A stretch of 64,000 nt of DNA, from positions 62,001-126,000 of the forward strand of contig NZ_JAOPHT010000002.1 of the NCBI RefSeq assembly GCF_025515305.1. The letters are read 5' to 3'. This stretch comes from Roseicyclus sediminis (GTDB taxonomy: Bacteria > Pseudomonadota > Alphaproteobacteria > Rhodobacterales > Rhodobacteraceae). Shown here piece after piece: positions 1 through 8,523 of this stretch. A program made the translations under genes and the position numbers. The first letter of the stretch is position 1, and every line of letters begins with the position of its first letter. The notes under the pieces are model-generated. The model searched no databases, had not been told where the DNA came from, and was given only the letters and a program-made list of their open reading frames with translations.

Positions 1-101
1 CTCCGGTCGCGCATCCGCGCCCAATCCCTGGCCTCGCGGTCGTAGGCCGGCAGGATCGCCTCGGGACCTGGCCGGTCGGGTAAATCGTCGGCATTTGTCA
101 T
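1..101 (-). CDS. N-terminus of a putative SAM-dependent methyltransferase (cut by the window edge)
   Basis: The first 33 codons read from an ATG at 101 toward the left edge. The peptide is acidic at first and then reads YDREARDWARMRDR, a pattern I associate with the start of small class I SAM-dependent methyltransferases. The SAM-binding motif I itself lies outside the window, so the family call rests on resemblance only. The gene is divergent from the penicillin-binding protein gene, leaving about 180 bp for both promoters. A second ATG at 94 is in another frame and gives a less plausible peptide. Confidence 0.45.
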   Translation of the reverse strand, partial: MTNADDLPDRPGPEAILPAYDREARDWARMRDR

Positions 102-283
102 CCTGCGATCCTGCATCCATCACGATTGCGCGAAAAGCCGCTGCAGGGTGCCACCGGCAGCTTTTGACCCGTTGTGCCGAAGGGCGTATAAGGCCAAAGA
201 CCCGGCGTCAGATCGGGCCATGGGGCAGCCGCGCATGTTCGGGCGGAATGCAGGCACAGGATCGGCAGCGAAGGGTTTCTTGA

Positions 284-2893
284 ATGCTCCGTTTCATTTT
301 CGGGATTTTCGGCGCCGGGTTCAGCGCGGTGACGCTTGGCCTCGTCTTCGGGGCGCTGGGGCTCGGGGGGCTTCTGTTCCTCTATTCCCATGACCTGCCC
401 GACCACGAAACGCTGTCGAACTACGCGCCCCCCACGATCAGCCGCATCTATTCGCGCGAGGGCGTCGTCGTGGACGAGTTCGCCACCGAGCGCCGCATGT
501 TCGTGGCAGCCGCTGAAATCCCCGATGTCGTCGCGGATGCCTTCATTTCGGCCGAGGACCGCAATTTCTGGGAGCACCAGGGTTATGACCCCCGTGCCAT
601 CGTCGCGGCCTTCGTCGAGGCGGTGCGCTCGCGCGGGCGGGACGTGCGCGGTGCCTCGACCATCACCCAGCAGGTGATGAAGAACTTCCTTCTCGACGGC
701 TCGCGCACGATCGAGCGGAAGGTGCGCGAGATCATTCTCGCCGCCCGGATCGAGCGGAGCCTCTCGAAGGAGCGCATCCTCGAACTCTACCTCAACGAGA
801 TCTTCCTCGGGCAGAACTCCTACGGTGTCGCGGCCGCGGCGCAGACCTATTTCAACGCGCCGCTCGAGGACCTGACGCTGGAGCAGGCGGCCTATCTGGC
901 CGCGCTTCCGCAGGCGCCCTCGAACTTTCACCCTGTCCGCGACTACGAGCGCGCGGTGAACCGGCGCAATTACGTGCTGCGCGAGATGTACGAGAACGGC
1001 TATATCTCCCAGGCCGAGATGGAGCGCGCCACCGCCGCGCCGCTCGAGACGGTGCAGGGTGGGCATATCGAGCCCTACCGCGCGGCCCAGCCGCCGCGGA
1101 ACTACTTCACCGACGAGATCCGCCGCCAGCTTTCGGCCCAGTACGGCGAGGACGACTTCTTCACCGGCGGCTATGCCGTCCGCGCCTCGATGGACGAGGA
1201 CCTGCAACTCGTGGCGCAGCGCGCGCTGCGCCGGGCGCTGGAAAGCTTCGATCGTGCGCAGGGCCGCTGGCGCGGGCCGGTCGACCGGATCGACCCGGCG
1301 GAGCTCGAGGGCGGGGAGGAGGTATGGCGCGCCGCGCTGGCCGCCGCCGAGATCCCGCGCGACATCGACGGCTGGCACGCCGCGGTGGTCCTTTCGGTCG
1401 GTGACAGCAGCGCGCGCATCGGCATCGAGGACATCCCCGAGGACGAGGACGGGCATTTCATCCCCGCCGAGGACGTGACCTGGGCCCGCCCTTTGGACGA
1501 GGACGGCAATGCCGGCCCGCAGGCGCGGGTGGCGGGCGATCTGTTGTCGGTGGGCGACGTGGTCCATGTCCGCGCCATGACGCGCGACAGCGATGGCGCC
1601 TTCATGCGCTGGACCCTGCGCCAGATCCCCGAGGTGCAGGGCGGGTTCATGGCGATGGACGTGAACACGGGCCGCGTGATCGCCATGCAGGGCGGGTTCT
1701 CCTACCAGCATTCGAGCTTCAACCGCGCCACGCAGGCGACGCGGCAGCCGGGGTCGTCCTTCAAGCCCCTCGTCTATGCCGCGGCGCTCGATTCGGGCTA
1801 CGGGCCGAACACCATCGTCATCGACGCGCCGATCGAGGTGCAGACGCCGGAAGGGATGTGGCGGCCGACCAACGCCTCCAACCAGTTCTACGGACCCGCT
1901 CCCCTGCGCACTGGGATCGAGCGGTCGCGGAACCTCATGACCGTGCGCCTCGCGCAGGATGTCGGCATGGATGTCGTCGCCCGCTACGCCGAGCGCTTCG
2001 GCGTCTACGACGACATGCAGCCGTTCCTCGCCAACGCGCTGGGGTCCCAGGAAACCACGCTCTACCGGATGGTCGCCGCCTACGCGATGTTCGCCAATGG
2101 CGGCGAGCGGGTGGAGCCGACGCTGGTCGACCGTATCCAGGATCGCTACGGACGAACCGTCTACCGCCACGACCAGCGGTTCTGCCCCGATTGCGAGCTT
2201 GCCTCGCTCGACGCCGGGCTCGGGCCGCGGATCGTGTCGAACCGCGAGCGCGTGATCGACCCGGTGACCGCCTACCAGATCACCTCGATGATGCAGGGCG
2301 TCGTGCAGCGCGGCACGGCCTCGGGCACGGTCGGCGCCGCCGGCATTCCCGCCGCGCTCGCCGGCAAGACCGGCACCACGAACGATGCGCGCGACGTCTG
2401 GTTCGTGGGTTTCTCCTCGACCATCGTGGCCGGCTGCTACATCGGCTACGACCAGCCGCGCAGTCTCGGGCGCGGGGCCTCGGGCGGCGGCATGTGCGGC
2501 CCGGTCTTCGCCGAGTTCATGCGCGAGGCGGTGCGCGAATACGGCGGCGCGCCCTTCACGGTGCCGCCGGGCGGCGTGTTCTACCCGATCGACCGCTATT
2601 CCGGTCAGCGCCTGCCCCCGGGCAGCGCCGGCGAGCACGTGGTCTACGAGCTGTTCCGCGAGGGCGAGGCGCCCTACGAGGGGCTTCTGGCCGTGATCGA
2701 CGGCGGCTGGGGCATGGGCTCGGACCTGCCGATGTTCGGGCGCGGCGAAGGCGAGGTCGACGCGGCCTCGATCCAGCCGGGCGCGGCCACCGAGGAGCGG
2801 CAGGAAACGACGGTCACGACATCGACGGGCGGCGCCGTGCGGGTGCCTACCGGCACGGGTTTCGGCACGCTCAGCGCGGGCGGGCTCTACTGA
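284..2893 (+). CDS. mrcA: Class A penicillin-binding protein (PBP1A type)
   Basis: Bifunctional peptidoglycan synthase that polymerises lipid II and cross-links the strands at the periplasmic face of the inner membrane. The 869 residues begin with one membrane anchor (about 5-34). A GT51 glycosyltransferase domain follows, with the catalytic Glu91 in EDRNFWEHQG and the GASTITQQ motif at 123-130. The transpeptidase domain shows all three penicillin-binding motifs: S491-S-F-K494 in RQPGSSFK, S548-R-N550, and K695-T-G697. Length is normal for PBP1A. The ATG at 284 has GAAGGG eight bases upstream. A glycine- and threonine-rich tail follows the last motif. It precedes prfB with 86 bp between. Confidence 0.95.
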   Translation: MLRFIFGIFGAGFSAVTLGLVFGALGLGGLLFLYSHDLPDHETLSNYAPPTISRIYSREGVVVDEFATERRMFVAAAEIPDVVADAFISAEDRNFWEHQGYDPRAIVAAFVEAVRSRGRDVRGASTITQQVMKNFLLDGSRTIERKVREIILAARIERSLSKERILELYLNEIFLGQNSYGVAAAAQTYFNAPLEDLTLEQAAYLAALPQAPSNFHPVRDYERAVNRRNYVLREMYENGYISQAEMERATAAPLETVQGGHIEPYRAAQPPRNYFTDEIRRQLSAQYGEDDFFTGGYAVRASMDEDLQLVAQRALRRALESFDRAQGRWRGPVDRIDPAELEGGEEVWRAALAAAEIPRDIDGWHAAVVLSVGDSSARIGIEDIPEDEDGHFIPAEDVTWARPLDEDGNAGPQARVAGDLLSVGDVVHVRAMTRDSDGAFMRWTLRQIPEVQGGFMAMDVNTGRVIAMQGGFSYQHSSFNRATQATRQPGSSFKPLVYAAALDSGYGPNTIVIDAPIEVQTPEGMWRPTNASNQFYGPAPLRTGIERSRNLMTVRLAQDVGMDVVARYAERFGVYDDMQPFLANALGSQETTLYRMVAAYAMFANGGERVEPTLVDRIQDRYGRTVYRHDQRFCPDCELASLDAGLGPRIVSNRERVIDPVTAYQITSMMQGVVQRGTASGTVGAAGIPAALAGKTGTTNDARDVWFVGFSSTIVAGCYIGYDQPRSLGRGASGGGMCGPVFAEFMREAVREYGGAPFTVPPGGVFYPIDRYSGQRLPPGSAGEHVVYELFREGEAPYEGLLAVIDGGWGMGSDLPMFGRGEGEVDAASIQPGAATEERQETTVTTSTGGAVRVPTGTGFGTLSAGGLY

Positions 2894-2979
2894 CATTCCG
2901 GCGATGACGATATGCGGTCCGCCTTGAGGGGCGGGCCGCGATTGGCTATCTGTCCGGGACCGAAAGACGAGGCAGGACG

Positions 2980-4107
2980 ATGCGCGCAGAGACGCAGGCC
3001 AATATCGAGAAGATCCGCAAGTCGCTTGCGCTGCTGGGGCAGCGCATGGGGCTGGAGACGGCGCAGCACCGGCTTGAGGAATTCAACGCCCGCGTCGAGG
3101 ACCCGAACCTCTGGAACGACCCGGAAAAGGCGCAGAAGCTCATGCGCGACCGGCAGATCCTCGTCGACCAGATCGGTACCTACGACGCGATCAGGTCGGG
3201 GCTGGAGGACAACGCCGAGCTGATCGAGCTTGGCGAAGCCGAAGGCGACAAGGAAGTGGTGGCCGAGGCCGAGGCGGCGCTGGCGGATCTGGTGAAGATG
3301 GCCGCGGCCAAGGAACTCGAGGCCCTTCTCGACGGCGAGGCGGACGCCAACGACACCTTCCTCGAGGTCAACGCGGGCGCGGGCGGCACGGAAAGCTGCG
3401 ACTGGGCGGGCATGCTCGCGCGGATGTACACCCGCTGGGCCGAGAAGCACGGCTACGAGGTGGAGCTTCAGTCGGTCAGCTACGGCGAGGAAGCGGGGAT
3501 CAAGTCGGCGGTCTACAAGATCACCGGCCACAACGCCTATGGCTGGCTGAAGTCGGAGTCGGGCGTGCACCGGCTGGTCCGCATCTCACCCTACGACAGC
3601 GCCGCGCGGCGGCACACGTCGTTTTCTTCGGTCTGGGTCTACCCGGTCGTGGACGACAACATCGAGATCGAGGTGAACCCCGCGGATATCCGGATCGACA
3701 CCTACCGCTCGTCCGGCGCGGGCGGGCAGCACGTCAACACGACAGACTCCGCGGTGCGGATCACGCACCTGCCCACCGGGATCGTGGTGACCAGTTCCGA
3801 GAAGTCGCAGCACCAGAACCGCGACATCGCCATGAAGGCGCTGAAATCGCGGCTCTACCAGATGGAGCTGGAGAAGCGCACCGCCTCGATCCAGGAGGCG
3901 CACGAGGCCAAGGGCGAGGCGGGTTGGGGTAACCAGATCCGGTCCTACGTGCTGCAGCCCTACCAGATGGTGAAGGACCTGCGCACGAACTACGAGACCT
4001 CGGACACGCAAGGCGTTCTCGACGGCGACCTCGACGGGCTGATGGCCGCGACACTGGCGATGAGCGCCAGCGGCAAGAGCCGCGCCGACGCGCGCGCCGG
4101 GGCCTGA
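2980..4107 (+). CDS. prfB: Peptide chain release factor 2
   Basis: Recognises UGA and UAA stop codons in the ribosomal A site and triggers peptide release; UGA is the stop of most genes in this window. The 375-residue product shows the full RF2 layout: helical domain 1, the catalytic loop SGAGGQHVN with GGQ at 248-250, and the region around the codon-reading tripeptide. That tripeptide is Ser203-Pro204-Tyr205 rather than the textbook SPF. I believe SPY is usual in alphaproteobacteria. The reading frame is continuous, with no in-frame TGA and no programmed +1 frameshift site as in E. coli. The ATG at 2980 follows GAGGCAGGACG. A repeat-type terminator lies downstream. Confidence 0.97.
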   Translation: MRAETQANIEKIRKSLALLGQRMGLETAQHRLEEFNARVEDPNLWNDPEKAQKLMRDRQILVDQIGTYDAIRSGLEDNAELIELGEAEGDKEVVAEAEAALADLVKMAAAKELEALLDGEADANDTFLEVNAGAGGTESCDWAGMLARMYTRWAEKHGYEVELQSVSYGEEAGIKSAVYKITGHNAYGWLKSESGVHRLVRISPYDSAARRHTSFSSVWVYPVVDDNIEIEVNPADIRIDTYRSSGAGGQHVNTTDSAVRITHLPTGIVVTSSEKSQHQNRDIAMKALKSRLYQMELEKRTASIQEAHEAKGEAGWGNQIRSYVLQPYQMVKDLRTNYETSDTQGVLDGDLDGLMAATLAMSASGKSRADARAGA

Positions 4108-4149
4108 CGGGCATGCGCACGGCCTCGGGCCCCCTTGCGGGAGCCGCTC

Positions 4150-4195
4150 GGCCGCACGCGGCCTCCGGCGGGAGTTTTTTTGCCAGGATGAAGGG
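4150..4195 (+). repeat. Intergenic repeat element, copy A, serving as prfB terminator
   Basis: GGCC-hairpin-GGCC is followed by CTCC-GGCG-GGAG, then seven T and GCCAGGATGAAGGG. The short CTCC/GGAG stem directly before the T tract looks like an intrinsic terminator for prfB. The same block, with the same TGCC/CGCCAGGATGAAGGG end, occurs inverted behind uvrA (25858-25901). The two copies match closely apart from a few bases in the middle, which marks this as a dispersed element rather than a chance terminator. Confidence 0.6.
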
Positions 4196-4213
4196 CGGGA
4201 CGGGGAGATCTCG

Positions 4214-5590
4214 ATGGACCTGATCGGGCTTGGGGCGCGGGAGCTTTCGGCGCAGATCGCGCGGCGCGACGTGTCGCCCGTGGAGGTGATGCGCGCGGTT
4301 CTGGAGCGCATCGGTGCGGTGAACGGGACGGTGAACGCCATCGTCAGCCTGCGCGACCGCGAGCGGCTGATGGGCGAGGCGCGTCTCGCGGAGACGGCGC
4401 TCAGGGGCGAGGGGCCGCGCGGATGGCTTCATGGGATCCCCGTCGCGGTCAAGGACCTGACCGACGCCAAGGGCCTGCCGACGAGTTCGGGCGCGCCCTT
4501 CCTCGCGGGAGAGGTCGCGCAGTCGGATGCCGGGATCGTGGCGCGGATGAAGGCCGCGGGCGCCATCGTCATCGGCAAGACCAACGTGCCGATGTTCGGA
4601 CTGGGCGGGCATTCCACGAACCGGGTCTTCGGCGTCACCCGCAATCCCGCCGACACGTCGCGGACCGCGGGGGGCTCCTCGGGCGGTGCGGGGGCCGCGC
4701 TCGCCACCGGGATGGCCTGGGTCGCGGACGGGTCGGACATGATGGGCTCGCTTCGCAACCCCGCGGCCTGGTGCGACGTCTACGGGTTCCGGCCCACGGT
4801 GGGGCTGATCCCGCGCGACGACGCGGCCGCGGCCTTTTCGCCGCGCATCTCGACGGCGGGGCCGATGGCCCGCAACGTGGAGGATCTTGCTGCGTTCCTA
4901 GGCACGTTGTCGGGCGGGGCCTTTGCCGGGATCGGAGAGATGCCGCGGCAGCCGCGGATCGGCTGGCTCGGCGACTGGGGCGGCGCCTATCCGATGGAGC
5001 CGGGGATCATGGACCTGGCCGAGGCGGCGCTTGCACGGATGGCGGACCTCGGCTGGGCGGTGGAACCCGTTGCGCCGCCGGTGAGCCGGGAGCTTTTGTG
5101 GGACAGCTGGACGGAGCTGCGCGCCTTCATCATGGCGCAGGAACTGTCCCCGCATTGGCGCGATCCGGCGCGGCGGGCGCAGTTGAACCCGCAGGCGATC
5201 CATGAATGCGAGCGCGGGTTCGCCCTGACCGGCGAAGGCTTCGCGCGCGCCGTCGCACTCCGCGAGGAATGGCTGGCGGCGCTCGATGCGCTGTTCGCCC
5301 GCTTCGACGCGCTGGTCCTGCCCTCGACCCAGCTCTGGCCCTTCCCGGTGGAGTGGGACTGGCCGCGCGAGATCGCGGGGCAGGCGATGGACACCTATCA
5401 CCGCTGGATGGAGGTGGTGGTGCCCGCAAGTCTCGCCGGACTGCCCGTGATCGGGATGCCCGCCGGATGGGGCGAAAACGGCCTGCCGGGCGGCATTCAG
5501 ATGATCGGGCGGCGGGGCGGGGACGCAGGCCTCCTGGCGCTTGCGCGTGCCTATGGCGAGGCGATCGGGCCGCGGGCGCTGCAACTCTGA
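4214..5590 (+). CDS. Amidase-signature family amidohydrolase
   Basis: Cytosolic hydrolase of the amidase signature family, which cleaves carboxamide or related C-N bonds through a Ser-cisSer-Lys triad. The triad is readable: Lys80 in VAVKDL, the cis-Ser155 in GGSSGG, and the nucleophile Ser179 in GSDMMGSLRNPA. At 458 residues it has normal family length. GatA-specific partners (gatB, gatC) are absent nearby, and the divergent C-terminal half argues for a free-standing amidase rather than the tRNA amidotransferase subunit. The substrate cannot be deduced. The ATG at 4214 has GGGGAG six bases upstream. It sits alone between the prfB terminator and the DUF2189 gene. Confidence 0.85.
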   Translation: MDLIGLGARELSAQIARRDVSPVEVMRAVLERIGAVNGTVNAIVSLRDRERLMGEARLAETALRGEGPRGWLHGIPVAVKDLTDAKGLPTSSGAPFLAGEVAQSDAGIVARMKAAGAIVIGKTNVPMFGLGGHSTNRVFGVTRNPADTSRTAGGSSGGAGAALATGMAWVADGSDMMGSLRNPAAWCDVYGFRPTVGLIPRDDAAAAFSPRISTAGPMARNVEDLAAFLGTLSGGAFAGIGEMPRQPRIGWLGDWGGAYPMEPGIMDLAEAALARMADLGWAVEPVAPPVSRELLWDSWTELRAFIMAQELSPHWRDPARRAQLNPQAIHECERGFALTGEGFARAVALREEWLAALDALFARFDALVLPSTQLWPFPVEWDWPREIAGQAMDTYHRWMEVVVPASLAGLPVIGMPAGWGENGLPGGIQMIGRRGGDAGLLALARAYGEAIGPRALQL

Positions 5591-5653
5591 CGTTCCTTTC
5601 GCTTTACGTGTGACCCGGCCCTCCGCTACGCTTTCTGCGGGAGGAGGCGGGAG

Positions 5654-6448
5654 ATGACGGACGCGACCGGGCCGCAGGCGGCGCCATCGAGGGTGCCCGA
5701 AATCGCCCAGATGCAGATGGGCGACATCGGCCATGCCCTCAGGCGGGGGCTGAGCGACTTCTGGCGAAAGCCCATGATGGGCCTTTTCTTCGCCAACGTG
5801 GCGGTGATGGGCGGCTGGCTCATCTACCTGATGCTGTTTCTGTGGCACATGGAGTGGCTGGCGATCCCGCTGACCTTCGGCTTCCCGCTGATCGGTCCGT
5901 TCCTGGCGGTGGGCCTCTACGAGGTGTCGCGGCGCCTCGAGGCGGGGCAGGCGGAATGGCGGCGCAACGACATCTTTGGCGTGATCTGGCGCCAGAGACT
6001 GCGGCAATTGCCGCTCATGTCCTGGGTCATCATCGTCTATTACCTCTTCTGGTCCTTCTTCGCGCATATGCTTTTCGCGCTGTTCATGGGGCCATCGGTC
6101 CTGACCAACGTGACCTCGTCCTATTCCTACCTGTTCCAGCCCGAAGGCGTGACGATGCTGCTCGTGGGCACCGCCTTCGGCGCGGTCTTCGCCTTCGTTC
6201 TTTTCGCGCTGACGGTGGTGTCGCTGCCGCTCCTGCTCGACAAGGAACTGGACTTCGTGACTGCGATGCTGACCTCGATCGCGGTGGTGCGGAAGAACCC
6301 CGGCGTGATGCTGGCCTGGGGCGCGACGATCGCGGGGCTGACCTTCCTTGGGATGCTGCCGGGGCTTTTCGGCCTGTTTGTCGTCCTGCCGGTGCTGGGG
6401 CACGCGACCTGGCACATCTACCGCCGTGCGCTGATCTCGCGCGACTGA
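5654..6448 (+). CDS. DUF2189 family integral membrane protein
   Basis: A 264-residue inner-membrane protein of unknown function. Hydrophobic segments are visible around residues 42-62, 66-92, 113-140, 163-195 and 218-245, giving about six transmembrane helices. The family pattern is recognised from LIGPFLAVGLYEVSRRLE in the first half and GHATWHIYRRAL at the C-terminus. A GGAGG stretch precedes the ATG at 5654. Its last 31 bases overlap, tail to tail, the end of the exporter gene on the other strand, so neither gene has room for a separate terminator there. Confidence 0.85.
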   Translation: MTDATGPQAAPSRVPEIAQMQMGDIGHALRRGLSDFWRKPMMGLFFANVAVMGGWLIYLMLFLWHMEWLAIPLTFGFPLIGPFLAVGLYEVSRRLEAGQAEWRRNDIFGVIWRQRLRQLPLMSWVIIVYYLFWSFFAHMLFALFMGPSVLTNVTSSYSYLFQPEGVTMLLVGTAFGAVFAFVLFALTVVSLPLLLDKELDFVTAMLTSIAVVRKNPGVMLAWGATIAGLTFLGMLPGLFGLFVVLPVLGHATWHIYRRALISRD

Positions 6449-7926
6449 GGCGGTGACGGGATCAGGAGCCATCCGATCGCAGCCCCCGCCGCGCTCAGGG
6501 CGGCCGTCGTCCAGGCGAGGCCCGCGAAGGCCTGCGTCATCGCCGTGGCGTGCGCGGGGTCATCGGCGATCGCGCCGAAGCTTCCGCTGCCGCCCGCCGC
6601 GGAATAGAGCGCCGCGGCGAGGCTGCCCATCGACGCCACGGCAATCAGGCCGGCCACCCGGGAGACGGCGTTGTTGATGCCCGAAGCGGTGCCGGAGCGA
6701 TCCTCGGGCAGGCTCGTCATGATGGCGGTCGAGAGCGGAGCCACCACGAGCGCCATGCCGAGCCCCATCAGCGCGGTCGCGGGCAGGACGCCGGTCCAGA
6801 GGTTGCGGGTGCCGATCCCGAGCGCCAGCCCCGCGAAGGCCAGCGCCACCAGCGCGCCGCCCGCGCCGATCAGGCGGCCCGGTCCGTAGCGGTCGGCCAG
6901 CCGCCCGGACGTCGCCGAAAGCGTGGCGATGAAGACGGAGAGCGGTGCGAAGACGGCCGAGGCCAATGCCTCGGACGTTCCCCATCCGGCGATGAGCGTC
7001 ATGGGCAGGTAGAACAGAACCGTCGTGAGGGCGAAGTAGACGAGAAACGTCGCGAGATTCGCCGCGGCGAAGGCCCGGTCCGAGAAAAGGCCGAGCGGCA
7101 CCATCGGATAGGCGGTCCGCGCTTCGCGCCAGACGAACCAGGCGAGGAAGAGTGCGGCGGCGCTGAAGGGTCTGGGGTCCGTGACGCCCTGCGGCCCGGT
7201 GAGCCCGTAGGCGAGGCTGAAGAGGCAGGCGGTGATCAGTGCGGCCCCGGGCCAGTCGAGCGGGGTGGGCGGCCCTTTCGGATCGTGGCGTACGTTTCGC
7301 CTCAGAAGCCAGAGGGCCACGGCGCCGAGCGGGAGGTTGATCGCGAAGAGAAGCCGCCAGGTCTCGGGGCCGCCAAGGCCGAGGGCGAGGCCGCCGAGGA
7401 TCGGACCGAGGGCGGTGGTCAGCGCCGAGGCGGCGGCCCAGACGCCGATCGCGCGGCCTCGGTCCGCGCGTGGGTAGGTGCGCGCGATGAGCGAAAGGCT
7501 TCCCGGGATCATGAGCGCCGCGCCGATGCCCTTGAGCACCCGGCCGGCGATCATCGTCTCGGCCGTCGGCGCGACGGCGCAGAGCAGCGAGGCGGCCATG
7601 AAGACCGCGATCCCGGACCCGAAGGCGCGCGCCACGCCGAAGCGGTCGCCGAGCGCGCCGCCCAGCAGGATCAGCGCCGAAAGCGGAAGGAGATAGGCGT
7701 TGTTGATCCAGAGCGCCTGACCGAGCGAGGCACCGAGCCCCGCGCGGATTGCGGGCAGGGCGATGGCGATGATCGTGCCGTCGATGAAGCCGAGCGCCGA
7801 GGCGAGGATCGCCGCGATCAGAAGGAAACGCCGGTCCCCTTCACGACAGAAGCCGGGCAGATGGCCCGGCTTCGTCGTCGTTTCATTTTCTGGTTCCGGC
7901 CCTCGAGGGCCGGGTCCGGATGCCAT
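6418..7926 (-). CDS. MFS multidrug exporter, DHA2 (EmrB/QacA) type
   Basis: A proton-coupled drug or metabolite exporter in the inner membrane, 502 residues with about 14 predicted helices. Family marks are LGFIDGTIIAIALPAI in helix 1, GGALGDRFG after helix 2, GRVLKGIGAALMIPGSLSLI (motif C-like region) and a GPILGG motif. The start at 7926 lies only six bases after the bactofilin stop, suggesting translational coupling. The first 30 residues are polar and proline-rich and are encoded over an 18-bp palindrome and a long hairpin, so the true start is somewhat uncertain, but no in-frame ATG or GTG lies before helix 1. The 3' end overlaps the DUF2189 gene by 31 bp. Confidence 0.88.
   Translation of the reverse strand: MASGPGPRGPEPENETTTKPGHLPGFCREGDRRFLLIAAILASALGFIDGTIIAIALPAIRAGLGASLGQALWINNAYLLPLSALILLGGALGDRFGVARAFGSGIAVFMAASLLCAVAPTAETMIAGRVLKGIGAALMIPGSLSLIARTYPRADRGRAIGVWAAASALTTALGPILGGLALGLGGPETWRLLFAINLPLGAVALWLLRRNVRHDPKGPPTPLDWPGAALITACLFSLAYGLTGPQGVTDPRPFSAAALFLAWFVWREARTAYPMVPLGLFSDRAFAAANLATFLVYFALTTVLFYLPMTLIAGWGTSEALASAVFAPLSVFIATLSATSGRLADRYGPGRLIGAGGALVALAFAGLALGIGTRNLWTGVLPATALMGLGMALVVAPLSTAIMTSLPEDRSGTASGINNAVSRVAGLIAVASMGSLAAALYSAAGGSGSFGAIADDPAHATAMTQAFAGLAWTTAALSAAGAAIGWLLIPSPPQSREISARR
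7843..7890 (+). terminator. Hairpin inside the exporter 5' end with a plus-strand T-rich tail
   Basis: Arms 7843-7847 plus 7849-7858 pair with 7864-7878 (15 pairs, one bulged A at 7848), around a five-base loop. On the plus strand it is followed by a T-rich stretch (7881-7890), as in an intrinsic terminator. On the minus strand, where bactofilin and the exporter are transcribed, no U tract follows. It may attenuate read-through between bactofilin and the exporter, or end an antisense transcript. Confidence 0.45.
7896..7913. promoter_or_regulatory. 18-bp perfect palindrome
   Basis: CCGGCCCTCGAGGGCCGG is a perfect palindrome immediately after the start codon region of the exporter gene. With the hairpin at 7843-7878 it forms a double structure between bactofilin and the exporter. 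It could be a repressor operator for the exporter or simply an mRNA fold; nothing in the window identifies a binding protein. Confidence 0.3.
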
Positions 7927-7932
7927 TCCGGC

Positions 7933-8523
7933 TCAGTCCTCGGCGGGTTTGGCCGACCCCATCGGGGCTGCCGCGACGGGACGCGCCATGCCGGGAGCAC
8001 CGGGGCGCGACTGGCCGCTGGCGAAGGACGACCGTGCGCCCCCGCTCTCGTTGCCGGCGAGCGGATCTTCGGCGCGCTGAACCGAGCCCTCGAAATGGGC
8101 GCCCGACTCGATCGCGATGGTCTTGTGGATGATGTCGCCCTCGACGCGCGCCGTCGATGTCAGGCGCACCTTGAGGCCGCGCACGCGGCCCGTGACCTTG
8201 CCGGTCACGACGATGTCGTCGGCAACGATCTCACCCTCGATGTTGGCGCTTTCGCCGACGGTGAGGAGATGGGCGCGGATATCGCCCTGGATCGTGCCCT
8301 CAACCTGGATGTCACCGGTGGTGCGAAGGTTGCCCACGATGGTCAGATCGGAACTCAGCACCGAAGGGCTGGGCTTCGATTTGCCGCTCTGGGGGGAAGG
8401 CTTGTTCATGGAATCTCCCGGATTGGTGGAGCCGGACGATGCCGAGGACCCGGAGCCCTGCGCGTCGCCCTCGGCGCCGCCCTGCTTGGGGCCGGGTTCG
8501 TTGATCTTGGATTTAGAAAACAT
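7933..8523 (-). CDS. Bactofilin
   Basis: A polymer-forming cytoskeletal protein of 196 residues. The central domain (about 55-150) is the bactofilin beta-helix, readable from repeated short strands such as LTIVGNLRTTGDIQVEGTI, GDIRAHLLTVGESANIEGEI and a final segment with GAHFEGSV. It is flanked by disordered Ser/Gly/Pro-rich tails, as is typical. Bactofilins form membrane-associated filaments that recruit cell-wall enzymes. Its first 11 bases overlap the 3' end of the upstream M23 peptidase gene, so the two are co-translated. This pairing of bactofilin with a periplasmic peptidase is known from other alphaproteobacteria (LmdC/BacA type). Confidence 0.93.
   Translation of the reverse strand: MFSKSKINEPGPKQGGAEGDAQGSGSSASSGSTNPGDSMNKPSPQSGKSKPSPSVLSSDLTIVGNLRTTGDIQVEGTIQGDIRAHLLTVGESANIEGEIVADDIVVTGKVTGRVRGLKVRLTSTARVEGDIIHKTIAIESGAHFEGSVQRAEDPLAGNESGGARSSFASGQSRPGAPGMARPVAAAPMGSAKPAED

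Noticed and set aside
98-2896. A 932-codon minus-strand open frame over mrcA
   Set aside because: Pure shadow of mrcA with low-complexity composition.
2980-3100. Programmed frameshift in prfB
   Set aside because: The reading frame is continuous from the ATG with no early in-frame TGA or slippery CTT-TGA.
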